Shown here: positions 6,399 to 12,931 of the stretch, piece by piece
Numbering within the stretch: the stretch's first letter is position 1
How the letters are laid out: the number at the start of each line of letters is the position of its first letter
DNA from: Methylococcaceae bacterium
Lineage (GTDB): Bacteria > Pseudomonadota > Gammaproteobacteria > Methylococcales > Methylococcaceae
NCBI GenBank assembly: GCA_005792805.1
Contig: SXQV01000209.1
Coordinates: 1-12,931, forward strand
Direction: 5' to 3'
Length of the DNA stretch: 12,931 nucleotides
Notes under the pieces: model-generated
Database searches by the model: none
Told to the model about the DNA's origin: nothing
Seen by the model: only the letters and a program-made list of their open reading frames with translations
Program-made: the position numbers and the translations under genes

Positions 6399-7100
6399 TT
6401 AGGATGAAAGCAAATCCGCCCGGCCATAGCGGGCCACTTCCTGGCCAGTGGGTGTTTCCTGACGGGTCTGCCATACCCACATCTGATCGCCCACGCTGAA
6501 ATGCCACCACTCGAACGGGTGACGGCGAAATCCGGCCGCCGTCATCACTTCCAGCAACTCCTGGCGGTTGGCGTGGAAGCGGGTATCGCGGCCGGCAAAA
6601 TAATCGGGGTTTGACCGGTCGGAATTCTCGTCGATGGGCGACCCCATCGGAATTTCCTCGCCGTGCGAGTCCGCCAGTGTCAAATCGAGCGCCGCGCCGG
6701 TGCTGTGCGGGGGCGGTGTCGCAGGATCCTCGCTAGGCTCTGCCCAGATGCGGTAAGTGCGTTCCCACAATTCGGCGCGCTCCGGCTCTTGCACTGCCGC
6801 TGGCAAACGTCCGCCGGAGAGATGGAGGAATTCGTGCCCAACCATGAACGCCTGAACGGCATTGGGCCGGTAAGCATCGAACAGCTTGAGGCACCAGCCG
6901 GGATGCCGTGCGGCCAATAGTTTCTGCGCTTGATGCAACCGTTCCAGTACACCCGCCCGCAACAACCACGGGCTGCTGTTTCCGTAATCCGCACCAAACG
7001 CGGCATACGGCGGCGGGGATGTGAGCAGAAAATCCTCAGCGGGAATGGGCACCAGCGGCTCGCCACATTCAACGATAGGCAGACGGCGATAAGGTTTCAT
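6399..7100 (-). CDS. ddpX: VanX/DdpX-type D-alanyl-D-alanine dipeptidase (peptidase family M15D)
   Basis: This 233-residue zinc peptidase of the VanX/DdpX group hydrolyses free D-Ala-D-Ala to D-alanine. The family's catalytic set is present: the DAYRP loop with R78, the zinc ligands H132 and D139 in PPHSTGAALDL, and EWWHFSV with the catalytic base E197 and third zinc ligand H200. The PMGSPIDE stretch (151-158) is also typical. No signal peptide is visible, so it should be cytosolic, like DdpX. It has no vanA/vanH-like ligase or dehydrogenase neighbours and no regulator beside it, so a peptidoglycan-salvage or D-alanine recycling role is more likely than glycopeptide resistance. It converges on the VIT-family gene with only 22 bases between the stops and no clear terminator there. 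The ATG at 7100 has a poor ribosome site. Exact substrate is inferred; other M15D peptidases act on related dipeptides. Confidence 0.88.
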   Translation of the reverse strand: MKPYRRLPIVECGEPLVPIPAEDFLLTSPPPYAAFGADYGNSSPWLLRAGVLERLHQAQKLLAARHPGWCLKLFDAYRPNAVQAFMVGHEFLHLSGGRLPAAVQEPERAELWERTYRIWAEPSEDPATPPPHSTGAALDLTLADSHGEEIPMGSPIDENSDRSNPDYFAGRDTRFHANRQELLEVMTAAGFRRHPFEWWHFSVGDQMWVWQTRQETPTGQEVARYGRADLLSS

Positions 7101-7194
7101 TCAGATCAATCGTAAACGCCCATCAAGCCGGTTCTTGCACTGGCCGTCTTGGCGGCAATAATGAGGGCAAGCACACACTGCTCCGAGGCTCATC

Positions 7195-7276
7195 AGCCGG
7201 GTTAATTTATCGACGTACCTGGATACGTATGGGGTCCGCCGCGTGAAGGACGATTACGTCGCGGTGAAACCCGGCT
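7195..7276 (-). other. 82-base nested inverted repeat between dehydrogenase and dipeptidase genes
   Basis: The outer arms AGCCGGGTT (7195-7203) and AACCCGGCT (7268-7276) pair perfectly over 9 bases. Inside them CGACGTA (7211-7217) and TACGTCG (7255-7261) pair over 7. The core holds the palindrome ATACGTAT (7223-7230) and a small GTCC/GGAC stem (7234-7237 with 7248-7251). One outer arm reaches the last base of the dehydrogenase stop codon, so in the minus-strand transcript the structure starts right at the end of that gene and ends about 95 bases before the dipeptidase ATG. No run of T follows either arm, so it is not a standard intrinsic terminator. Possible roles are an intercistronic stabilising structure, an attenuator, or a repeat remnant. 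The complementarity is seen directly; the function is unknown. Confidence 0.55.
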
Positions 7277-8298
7277 TAATACTCGAAGATGACCTGGAGC
7301 GAGCCTGAATGTTTGTCCGCCGCTAGTTCAAACGCCGTCTGGCAGTCACTGATGGCATAACGATGGGTGATGAACCGTTCCGGTGCCACCCGATCCAGCC
7401 AGTCCAGCGCCAATGCCAGCCGGCGCTCCTTGCTCCAGCGGCCACTGAGCGCCGGACTGACGGTGCTCACCTGACTGGAAATCAGCTTGACGCGACGCCG
7501 GTGGAAATGCCCCCCGAGATCGACCAGCCCGGTGTTCCGCCCGTACCAGGAACCGACCACGATGCGGCTGTCAAAACCGCACAGCTGGATCGCCTGATTC
7601 AGCGCTTCAATCTGACCGGATACCTCGATAGCGAAATCGAGACCATGCTGGTCATCATCGAAAAGACACGCCTCCAGAACCGCCAGCTCTCTGCCCCGCG
7701 AAGGGTCGACGGTCAGACTGGCACCCAGTTTTCGTGACAGCTCACGGCGCGGCGCGACGGGGTCGGCGGCAATCAGCTCTTCCAGCGGAAACTGGGCCAG
7801 CACGGCGAGTGTCAGCAGGCCGACGACGCCCTGCCCCAGGACCATACCGCGCTCGCCCGCGAGCGGTGCGGCATCCATGACCAGGTTAAGGGCGGTTTCC
7901 ATATTGGCCAGGAACAGCGCACGATCCGCCGGCATGCCCTCAGGGAGCAGGCGGCAGAGGCTTTTGTCGATGACGGCCTCCGCCTGATGCGGATGAAAGG
8001 CAAACACCTGACGTCCCAGCCAGCGACGGTCTTCCCGGCTGCCGGTGTCAATGACTTCGCCGACCAGCGCATAGCCGTATTTGAACGGATACCGGAAATC
8101 ACCACTGACCGTTTCGAAGAGATCGTCCGTCTTCCAGTTTTCGGGAACCCCGCCCCGAAATATCAGCGACTCACTGCCGGGGCTGATGGCGGAGCAACGG
8201 GCACGAATCAGTAATTCTCCGGGTGCCGGTTTGCCGACCTCGGCGTCACGTATGGCAACGGTATGGGGCGAGACATGAAAAATTGCTTGAGTGCTCAT
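7276..8298 (-). CDS. Medium-chain dehydrogenase/reductase (zinc-type alcohol dehydrogenase-like, BchC-related group)
   Basis: This is a 340-residue MDR-superfamily oxidoreductase. The GroES-like N-terminal half carries RARCSAISPGSESLIFRGG (32-50), close to the ISxGTE loop of BchC-type members, then the YGYALVGEV core strand and VFAFHPHQ (98-105). The nucleotide-binding half has the Rossmann motif VLGQGVVGLL (153-162), with AADP near 177-180 at the end of the second strand. C35 is in the position of the first catalytic zinc ligand, but the usual GHE motif and the structural four-cysteine lobe are not present, so a classical zinc alcohol dehydrogenase mechanism is doubtful. Its ATG at 8298 is 4 bases after the stop of the cyclohydrolase-reductase fusion. 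The two are surely co-translated, suggesting action on a product of that enzyme. Substrate unknown; I do not call it BchC because no other bacteriochlorophyll gene is near. Confidence 0.85.
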   Translation of the reverse strand: MSTQAIFHVSPHTVAIRDAEVGKPAPGELLIRARCSAISPGSESLIFRGGVPENWKTDDLFETVSGDFRYPFKYGYALVGEVIDTGSREDRRWLGRQVFAFHPHQAEAVIDKSLCRLLPEGMPADRALFLANMETALNLVMDAAPLAGERGMVLGQGVVGLLTLAVLAQFPLEELIAADPVAPRRELSRKLGASLTVDPSRGRELAVLEACLFDDDQHGLDFAIEVSGQIEALNQAIQLCGFDSRIVVGSWYGRNTGLVDLGGHFHRRRVKLISSQVSTVSPALSGRWSKERRLALALDWLDRVAPERFITHRYAISDCQTAFELAADKHSGSLQVIFEY

Positions 8299-8302
8299 AA
8301 GC

Positions 8303-9616
8303 TTAACCGTACTGGACGGGCCCGTAGGCGATGAGGTCCGAACCCAGCGGTTGATACTGACAGCCGGAGACAGTCAGCGGCGTTTCTCCAGGAGCAGAAA
8401 TGCCGTCAATGGCCTTGACCCCGCCGATAATCCGGGGGGTTATCGTAATTACGCAGTAATTCACAAGATGTTCTTTCAAAAAGGTGGAAATAATTTTGCC
8501 GCCGCCTTCGACCATGAGGGTGCGAATGCCCATGGCAGGGAGGGCGGCGAGGGCTTGCCGAAGATCGACACAACCCTCGGCATCGGCAATGACCGGCACG
8601 ATTTCGGCCCCCTGCCCGGCCAGCAGGGCGCGGCGGGCAGGATCGGCACCGGACGTAGTCAAAATGATCGGCGCACTTTTCACCTGCTGTAGCAGCCTGG
8701 CGTCTGTAGGTATGCGCAAATGGCTATCGAGAATCACGTACCGGGCATCGTCGCCCTCGCATTGACGCCCGGTCAGCGCCGGATCGCCGGCCAGCAGGCT
8801 ATCGACACTCACCAGAAGGCCGTCATGATGCGGCCGCAAATAGTCCGTGAGGGTAAGCGATTGCTGTGAGCCGGAAACCAAGGGGGTTTCGCTGCCGGCG
8901 GCAATGCTGCCGTCCATGCTCTGGGTGTAGGTGAGCGTGACAAAGGGAAATTCATGTTCGGCCGTCCGGGCCAACATCAGCTGATCGATCAGCGGCTCGA
9001 CAAATGCCAGCGGATGATCCTCCGGCATCCGCAGGCGGAAGCTCAACAGATGCGCCATGCGTTCAGCTTTCGAACGCAAGTAGCCGAGATTCTCCTGATG
9101 ATGGCCCACCTCAATCGGGATGCGCGTGGCGACATGGATGCCATATGCCTGGAGCGCCTCGACCTTGTGGGGGTTATTGGTAATCAGCCGGATGGATTGG
9201 ACACCGAGATCGCGGAGCATCCTTGCCGCAATGCCGTAATCGCGCTCATCCGCCTGATGCCCCAGATGGATATTCGCCTCCACCGTGTCCATACCCTGAT
9301 CCTGTAGGTTGTAGGCCTCCATCTTCTTGAACAACCCAATGCCTCGCCCTTCCTGGCGCAGATAGATCAGGATACCCGCCTCGATTCGCCCCAGATATTG
9401 CAGCGTATGCCTGAGCTGGTCCCCGCAATCACAGCGTCTGGAACCGAACACGTCTCCCGTCAGGCACTCGGAATGCACTCGCACGGGAATTTCGGATTTG
9501 TCCCGGATCTCGCCCTTGACCAATGCGAGGTGTTCCTTGCCGTGCTCAGCATACAAATAGAGGGAGAAATCCCCAAAGCCAGTCGGAAGGCGGGTTTTTA
9601 CGAGGTTCTTGATCAC
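8303..9616 (-). CDS. Fusion of GTP cyclohydrolase II (RibA) and RibD-type pyrimidine reductase domain
   Basis: This is a 437-residue bifunctional protein. Residues 1-200 are GTP cyclohydrolase II, which opens GTP to a diaminopyrimidine phosphate. Zinc ligands C51, C62 and C64 lie in SECLTGDVFGSRRCDCGDQL, spaced as in E. coli RibA (C54, C65, C67). RQEGRGIGL (87-95), Y102, the D123/R125 pair in ADERDYGIAARM, and ITNNPHK complete the site. Residues 223-437 are the RibD C-terminal/dihydrofolate-reductase-like fold: FVTLTYTQSMDGSIA (225-239), LMVEGGGKIISTFL (367-380), and TPRIIGG. There is no RibD deaminase domain and no DHBP synthase domain. The start is GTG at 9616; an in-frame stop lies four codons upstream, limiting alternatives, and no good ribosome site is visible. 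The dehydrogenase gene follows after 4 bases. It may serve riboflavin synthesis, or a side pathway to a modified pyrimidine or pterin; the second is my inference. Confidence 0.9.
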   Translation of the reverse strand: MIKNLVKTRLPTGFGDFSLYLYAEHGKEHLALVKGEIRDKSEIPVRVHSECLTGDVFGSRRCDCGDQLRHTLQYLGRIEAGILIYLRQEGRGIGLFKKMEAYNLQDQGMDTVEANIHLGHQADERDYGIAARMLRDLGVQSIRLITNNPHKVEALQAYGIHVATRIPIEVGHHQENLGYLRSKAERMAHLLSFRLRMPEDHPLAFVEPLIDQLMLARTAEHEFPFVTLTYTQSMDGSIAAGSETPLVSGSQQSLTLTDYLRPHHDGLLVSVDSLLAGDPALTGRQCEGDDARYVILDSHLRIPTDARLLQQVKSAPIILTTSGADPARRALLAGQGAEIVPVIADAEGCVDLRQALAALPAMGIRTLMVEGGGKIISTFLKEHLVNYCVITITPRIIGGVKAIDGISAPGETPLTVSGCQYQPLGSDLIAYGPVQYG

Positions 9617-9650
9617 AAAGATCGATTAGAGGGCAGCAGCAAAGCGCGAC

Positions 9651-9656
9651 AGTATA
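9651..9656 (-). promoter_or_regulatory. Candidate -10 element of the cyclohydrolase-reductase operon
   Basis: Reverse-strand TATACT (preceded by GT) is a near-consensus sigma-70 -10 box 34 bases before the GTG start at 9616. The hexamer 17 bases upstream (GGGTCT) is a poor -35, so an activator or a different spacing would be needed. Confidence 0.4.
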
Positions 9657-9662
9657 ACGGAG

Positions 9663-9680
9663 AAAAGGGGACGAGACCCC
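9663..9680 (-). terminator. Possible weak intrinsic terminator after the kinase gene
   Basis: On the reverse strand GGGG (9677-9680) and CCCC (9667-9670) can pair around a 6-base loop and are followed by TTTT (9663-9666). It lies 41 bases past the kinase stop. The stem is only 4 pairs, so termination would be partial at best. Confidence 0.3.
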
Positions 9681-9721
9681 GACTCGACTCGCAGCACACG
9701 CTACACTCGACGCTCCTCGCA

Positions 9722-10789
9722 TCAGCTGAGGTCAGCAATTACCCGTCTGATCGTGCGCTCATGCGCCTCGACACTTGCGGAGAGCCGGAACTGCCCGAGC
9801 GCCCGCACAAGATTTTGCCCGGGCGCCTGAATCTTGAAGTAGGTATTCCCCGCCAGGTGGTCAGCAAGAAAGCGCAGCCCCAGCTCGAAGGGTAATAGCC
9901 GGATCGCGTCATAGAGGTAATCCAAATCGTCCTGAGTCAGAATAGGCGCGGCTTCCCGCAGATACCCCCGCCATACGGCGCGAAAGGTATCGACATCAAA
10001 TATGGCCTCTCCCGGTTCTGCGGTTTCGCTCACCCGGTTGCAGCAGGATCGGAAGCAGTCACCCAGATCGTAATGGAGCAGTCCGGGCTTGACCGTATCC
10101 AGGTCAATCAGACTCACCGCCTGACCACTGGCGCTATCAAACAGAACATTGTCCAGCTTGGGGTCGCCATGGATTACACGCGGCTTGAGATGGCCTTTAG
10201 CCCGGGCCTCCTCCAGCACCGCCGCCCTGGACCGGTGCGACTCGACGAAATGCATCGCGTCTGCCAGCCCCGGGGCATCCAAGCCATGCCCCCCCTTGGC
10301 GACCACCGTATCAAAACCGGCCAGATACCCCGGAGTCACATGAAATCCGGGCAACGTGTCATGCAGGGACTCCGCCGCCAGTTCGCCGACCAAACCATGG
10401 AACCAGCCCAGCGCCCGACCGACCTGCTCTGCCTGCTCGGGCTGGGTAATGGCCGAGAGACTGTGGGTCGCCTCAATATAGGTAATTGCACGCCAGTATT
10501 CGCCTTGGTCATCCCGATAAATATCCTGCCCGGCACGGGTGGGAATGACTTCCGGCAAGCGCCAGCCTGATTCGGGGCAGCCTTTCCGCACTCGACGGGC
10601 ATGATCGGTAACCCGCCGCAGGTTCGCCATGACCGCTACAGGATCGGAGAAAACCTGACGATTAATGCGCTGCAAGACCCAGCTCGACACCGCTGTGGTG
10701 ACGCGGTAGGTGTCATTGATCAGTCCGCGGCCCAGCGGCGCCAATTCAGGCTTGCCGGAAACCGGAAGAAATTGCCGGGCGGCCCACAT
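9722..10789 (-). CDS. Aminoglycoside-phosphotransferase-fold sugar kinase, NahK/LnpB (N-acetylhexosamine 1-kinase)-like
   Basis: This is a 355-residue kinase of the APH/choline-kinase fold. The N-lobe has GRGLINDTYRV and VLQRINRQVFSDPVAVMANL, closely resembling N-acetylhexosamine 1-kinase. The catalytic loop is VIHGDPKLDNVLFD with D209 and N214, and the metal-binding loop is LIDLDTVKPGLLHYDLGD with D229. The length fits NahK (about 360). The frame stays open to 10930, inside smrA, but the ATG at 10789 has GAGG 5 bases upstream and gives the family N-terminus. A TTG at 10825 overlapping the smrA stop is a weaker choice. The gene lies 32 bases after smrA on the same strand and is probably co-transcribed with it. 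The expected reaction is anomeric phosphorylation of a (N-acetyl)hexosamine, but other small-molecule substrates are possible, and no lacto-N-biose phosphorylase or nucleotidyltransferase is nearby. Confidence 0.82.
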   Translation of the reverse strand: MWAARQFLPVSGKPELAPLGRGLINDTYRVTTAVSSWVLQRINRQVFSDPVAVMANLRRVTDHARRVRKGCPESGWRLPEVIPTRAGQDIYRDDQGEYWRAITYIEATHSLSAITQPEQAEQVGRALGWFHGLVGELAAESLHDTLPGFHVTPGYLAGFDTVVAKGGHGLDAPGLADAMHFVESHRSRAAVLEEARAKGHLKPRVIHGDPKLDNVLFDSASGQAVSLIDLDTVKPGLLHYDLGDCFRSCCNRVSETAEPGEAIFDVDTFRAVWRGYLREAAPILTQDDLDYLYDAIRLLPFELGLRFLADHLAGNTYFKIQAPGQNLVRALGQFRLSASVEAHERTIRRVIADLS

Positions 10790-10794
10790 GGCCG

Positions 10795-10798
10795 CCTC
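10795..10798 (-). promoter_or_regulatory. Shine-Dalgarno sequence supporting the kinase start
   Basis: Reverse-strand GAGG sits 5 bases before the ATG at 10789. It favours this start over the longer open frame that would overlap smrA. Confidence 0.55.
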
Positions 10799-10821
10799 GC
10801 GCCGAGACACGTCGTTTTTAC

Positions 10822-11421
10822 TCAAAACTCGGGCTTGCCAGAGGAAAGACCCAGCCGCTCGCGCGTTTTGGCCTTGGCTTTCTCGCTTTTTCGGAGCAGC
10901 ATGTAAACGGCACCGGCACCGCCATGCCATTTTTGGGCACTATGAAAAGCCATTACTTCAGGAAAAAGCGGCAACCACCGGGCGAGAAAACTCTTGAGCA
11001 AAGGGATCTGGTCTTTATTACGCTGGCCCTTGCCGTGCGCGATCAATGCCGAACGCACGTCGTAACGCAGGCAGTCATGGATGAAAAGATAAACTTCATG
11101 TCGGGCCTGCTCCACAGTCAACCCGTGCAGATCCAGCGTAGCCTCGATTTCGTAGGCACCCTTCTGTAGCCGCCGGAATACGCCATGCTGGATGCCGTCC
11201 CGTCTGTAACTGATGATGGCCTCCGGGCGCACAGGCTCCACAAATGCCGTGGGCAGGTGGCTTTCGTCCACCGTCTGCGCCCGCTGTGCGGATTCACGCC
11301 GATAAAGCAGCCCCGGGCTGGGCATCTTGTCTTCGCGGCGCAGAACACGCTCTTCCCGGGCAGACAATGGCCGCACATCAGCCATTTCCTTCTTGAAGAG
11401 GTCTAGCTCATCGTCACTCAT
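10822..11421 (-). CDS. smrA: SmrA (YdaL)-type Smr-domain nuclease
   Basis: This is a 199-residue Smr-domain protein. The N-terminal segment DDELDLFKKEMADVRPL (3-19) and FRRLQKGAYEIEATLDLHGL are close to E. coli SmrA/YdaL. The Smr domain holds LDLHG (96-100; D97, H99), the HGKG loop (129-132) and HGGAGA (166-171), the set expected for a catalytically competent member. The family is related to MutS2 C-terminal domains and includes SmrB, which cleaves mRNA at collided ribosomes; SmrA has been described as an endonuclease, with its cellular role less clear. The C-terminal tail after 178 is basic (KSEKAKAKTRERL) and probably helps bind nucleic acid. It is separated from ycgN upstream by 96 bases with a possible terminator, and from the kinase downstream by 32 bases. 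Confidence 0.9.
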   Translation of the reverse strand: MSDDELDLFKKEMADVRPLSAREERVLRREDKMPSPGLLYRRESAQRAQTVDESHLPTAFVEPVRPEAIISYRRDGIQHGVFRRLQKGAYEIEATLDLHGLTVEQARHEVYLFIHDCLRYDVRSALIAHGKGQRNKDQIPLLKSFLARWLPLFPEVMAFHSAQKWHGGAGAVYMLLRKSEKAKAKTRERLGLSSGKPEF

Positions 11422-11489
11422 GGGATTGATCCGGATTGCATGGGAATCCGTCCGACGGGAAGGGTTGCATCGCTTCGGGAGAGAATAAC

Positions 11490-11518
11490 AAAAATCAGGC
11501 GATCCGGCCTTGACGCCT
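11490..11518 (-). terminator. Possible intrinsic terminator after ycgN
   Basis: On the reverse strand AGGCG (11514-11518) pairs with CGCCT (11497-11501) across a 12-base loop, and a TTTTT run (11490-11494) follows after GA. The upstream arm touches the ycgN stop codon. The stem is short, so strength is uncertain. Confidence 0.4.
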
Positions 11519-11961
11519 CACCCCTCAAAATCCTCGATGATATGGTCTTCCAACTCGAAGACCTGGGTTTCACTGAGGGCAATCTCCCGCACGGAAATAC
11601 CGGCCTCATGCACTGATTCGGGCCGGCCGGAAATGAGCGGGTGCCAATAAGGCAGGGGCTTGCCCTCATGCATCAGGCGATAGGCACACGTTCTGGGTAA
11701 CCAGTGAAATTGGTCGAAGCCCTGCCGCAGGCTAAGACAGGTGGGAACCTCGACCTGTCGCTGAGGGTAGCGGGTGCAACGACACCGTTCGATATCCAGC
11801 AGATGGCAGGCGGCTCGGGTGAAGAAGATTTCACCCGTATCCTCGTCTTCAAGCTTGTTGAGGCAGCAGCGACCGCAACCATCGCAGAGCGACTCCCATT
11901 CAGCCTCGGTGAGCTCAGCCAGCTTTTTGTGCCGCCAGAAAGGTGTCAGCGTGACCGTCAC
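11518..11961 (-). CDS. ycgN: YcgN/UPF0260 cysteine-cluster protein
   Basis: This is a 147-residue member of the UPF0260 (YcgN) family, cysteine-rich proteins thought to bind a metal or iron-sulfur centre; no reaction is established. The family signature is clear: FWRHKKLAELTEAEWESLCDG, then the cysteines C26, C29, C32 and C33 (CDGCGRCC), ACHLLDIERCRC with C52, C60 and C62, C75, and the LPRTCAYRL motif with C92, followed by LPYWHPLISG. Nine cysteines are present, as in close homologues. The frame extends to a TTG at 11997, which would add 12 residues, but GTG at 11961 gives the length and N-terminus of E. coli YcgN and is preferred; neither has a strong ribosome site. It lies 61 bases after zwf on the same strand. 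Confidence 0.9.
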   Translation of the reverse strand: MTVTLTPFWRHKKLAELTEAEWESLCDGCGRCCLNKLEDEDTGEIFFTRAACHLLDIERCRCTRYPQRQVEVPTCLSLRQGFDQFHWLPRTCAYRLMHEGKPLPYWHPLISGRPESVHEAGISVREIALSETQVFELEDHIIEDFEG

Positions 11962-12022
11962 TGCCGCTGCCCGGAGGCTATCTGGATAAGTCGGCAACGC
12001 ACTTCAGGATATGCGAACAGTA

Positions 12023-12931
12023 TCAGGAGAAATTGATCCAGTGACGACCATCTCGCTCCAGTAGCTCATCAGCCTCTTTGGGCCCCCAGGATCCGGCCTC
12101 GTAATTCGGGAAGGAACGCGGGGGCAGCGCTTTCCAGACATCCAGTACGGGCTGGATCAGACTCCAGCCCGCCTCCACCATATCGGCACGCATGAACAGC
12201 GTGGCATCGCCCATCATGCAGTCGAGCAACAAACGCTCGTACCCGGTATCCGGCGTGGAACCAAAATAGTCCACATAATCGAAGTCCATCTTGACGGAAC
12301 CCAGCTTCATCACCGGCCCTGGCACCTTGGCACCAAACTGTAGAGAGATACCCTCGTTAGGTTGCAGATGAATGACGAGTCGATTGGTACGAAGCTGATC
12401 GATCGCGGTGTTACGAAACAGCACCAGGGGAGCACGCCGAAACTGGATGACGATCTCTGTCGAACGGGTGGCCATCCGTTTGCCGGTTCTTAAGTAGAAA
12501 GGCACATCGGCCCAGCGCCAGTTATCAATCATCAGCTTCATGGCGATGAAGCTCTCGGTTCGCGAATCATGCGCAACATTTGGCTCCTGCCGATATCCAG
12601 GAACGGACTCCCCGGCAATGGTGCCTTCGTCGTACTGACCACGGGCCATCTTGCTGAGGACATCCTCGGGCGTCGGAATCTGCACGGCGCGCAGCACTTT
12701 GGTCTGCTCGTCACGGACGGCATCGGCCGCGAACGAGACGGGCGGCTCCATGGTGGTGAGCGATAGCAACTGGAACAGGTGATTGGGAACCATGTCACGG
12801 AGCGCCCCGGCCGTCTCGTAATAGGCACCGCGCCGCTCCACTCCTACTGTTTCGGCCGCCGTGATCTGGACGTGATCGATATAGCGGCGATTCCAGATCG
12901 GCTCAAAAATGCTGTTGGCAAAGCGCATGAC
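12023..12931 (-). CDS. zwf: Glucose-6-phosphate 1-dehydrogenase (C-terminal part, cut by window edge)
   Basis: This is the C-terminal 302 residues of glucose-6-phosphate dehydrogenase, the NADP-linked entry enzyme of the oxidative pentose phosphate and Entner-Doudoroff routes. The visible part begins at MRFANSIFEPIWNRRYIDHVQIT and runs through ALRDMVPNHLFQLLSLTTMEPP, then DNWRWADVPFYLRTGKRM, then LQPNEGISLQFGAKVPG. It closes with DGRHWINF after SWGPKEADELL. These are strongly conserved in bacterial Zwf. The window ends in frame inside the gene; the NADP-binding N-terminus and the RIDHYLGKE substrate motif are outside it. About 190 residues are missing compared with the usual ~490. The gene appears intact in what is visible and has a normal C-terminus. 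It precedes ycgN by 61 bases. Confidence 0.97.
   Translation of the reverse strand, partial: VMRFANSIFEPIWNRRYIDHVQITAAETVGVERRGAYYETAGALRDMVPNHLFQLLSLTTMEPPVSFAADAVRDEQTKVLRAVQIPTPEDVLSKMARGQYDEGTIAGESVPGYRQEPNVAHDSRTESFIAMKLMIDNWRWADVPFYLRTGKRMATRSTEIVIQFRRAPLVLFRNTAIDQLRTNRLVIHLQPNEGISLQFGAKVPGPVMKLGSVKMDFDYVDYFGSTPDTGYERLLLDCMMGDATLFMRADMVEAGWSLIQPVLDVWKALPPRSFPNYEAGSWGPKEADELLERDGRHWINFS

Noticed and set aside
9398..9895. 165-codon plus-strand open frame spanning the kinase/cyclohydrolase gap
   Set aside because: It overlaps the ends of two well-supported minus-strand genes and has no family features.
10790..10930. Kinase start at 10930, overlapping smrA
   Set aside because: The added residues copy no family N-terminus and would overlap the smrA 3' end by over 100 bases; ATG 10789 has a ribosome site and the right length.
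11962..11997. Longer YcgN starting at TTG 11997
   Set aside because: It would add 12 residues not seen in homologues; GTG at 11961 gives the family length.

Overview
This window reads as ordinary, gene-dense proteobacterial chromosome with high GC. SmrA (YdaL type), YcgN, Zwf, a surface-adhesin-E-like protein and HypC/HypD together point to a gammaproteobacterium. The hyp genes imply a [NiFe] hydrogenase elsewhere in the genome, so a chemolithotrophic or facultatively hydrogen-using lifestyle is possible; species assignment is inference only. I see no tRNA, rRNA, CRISPR array, transposase or integrase.

Layout. At the left edge (minus strand) hypC is followed 8 bases later by the 5' part of hypD, which leaves the window. 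Divergent from hypC, on the plus strand, is a 1024-residue bacterial SNF2-family helicase, then a small secreted adhesin-E-like protein. Next is a compact plus-strand operon of three overlapping genes: a fluoride channel homologue (crcB/fluC), a DUF190 (PII-like) protein, and a VIT/CCC1-type transporter with a ferritin-like N-terminal extension. Converging on it from the other strand is a VanX-type D-Ala-D-Ala dipeptidase. The rest of the window is all minus strand. Read 5'->3' on that strand it holds: zwf (3' part), ycgN, smrA, an aminoglycoside-phosphotransferase/NahK-like kinase, a GTP cyclohydrolase II-RibD reductase fusion, a medium-chain dehydrogenase 4 bases downstream of the fusion, and finally the dipeptidase.

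Most interesting points. (1) The crcB product is about twice the usual length. Its C-terminal part aligns without gaps to TM2-TM4 of its own N-terminal channel domain, but has no TM1 equivalent and has lost the Asn and Phe-box residues. The missing helix would flip the second half, giving a natural antiparallel 4+3 pseudo-dimer. (2) The VIT-family protein keeps a rubrerythrin-like extension whose iron ligands seem to be lost. (3) The cyclohydrolase-reductase fusion is tightly coupled to a dehydrogenase and lacks the deaminase and DHBP synthase parts of riboflavin synthesis, hinting at a separate pyrimidine/pterin pathway. (4) An 82-base nested inverted repeat lies between the dehydrogenase and dipeptidase genes. 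(5) Adjacent dyads lie in the hypC/helicase divergent promoter region.
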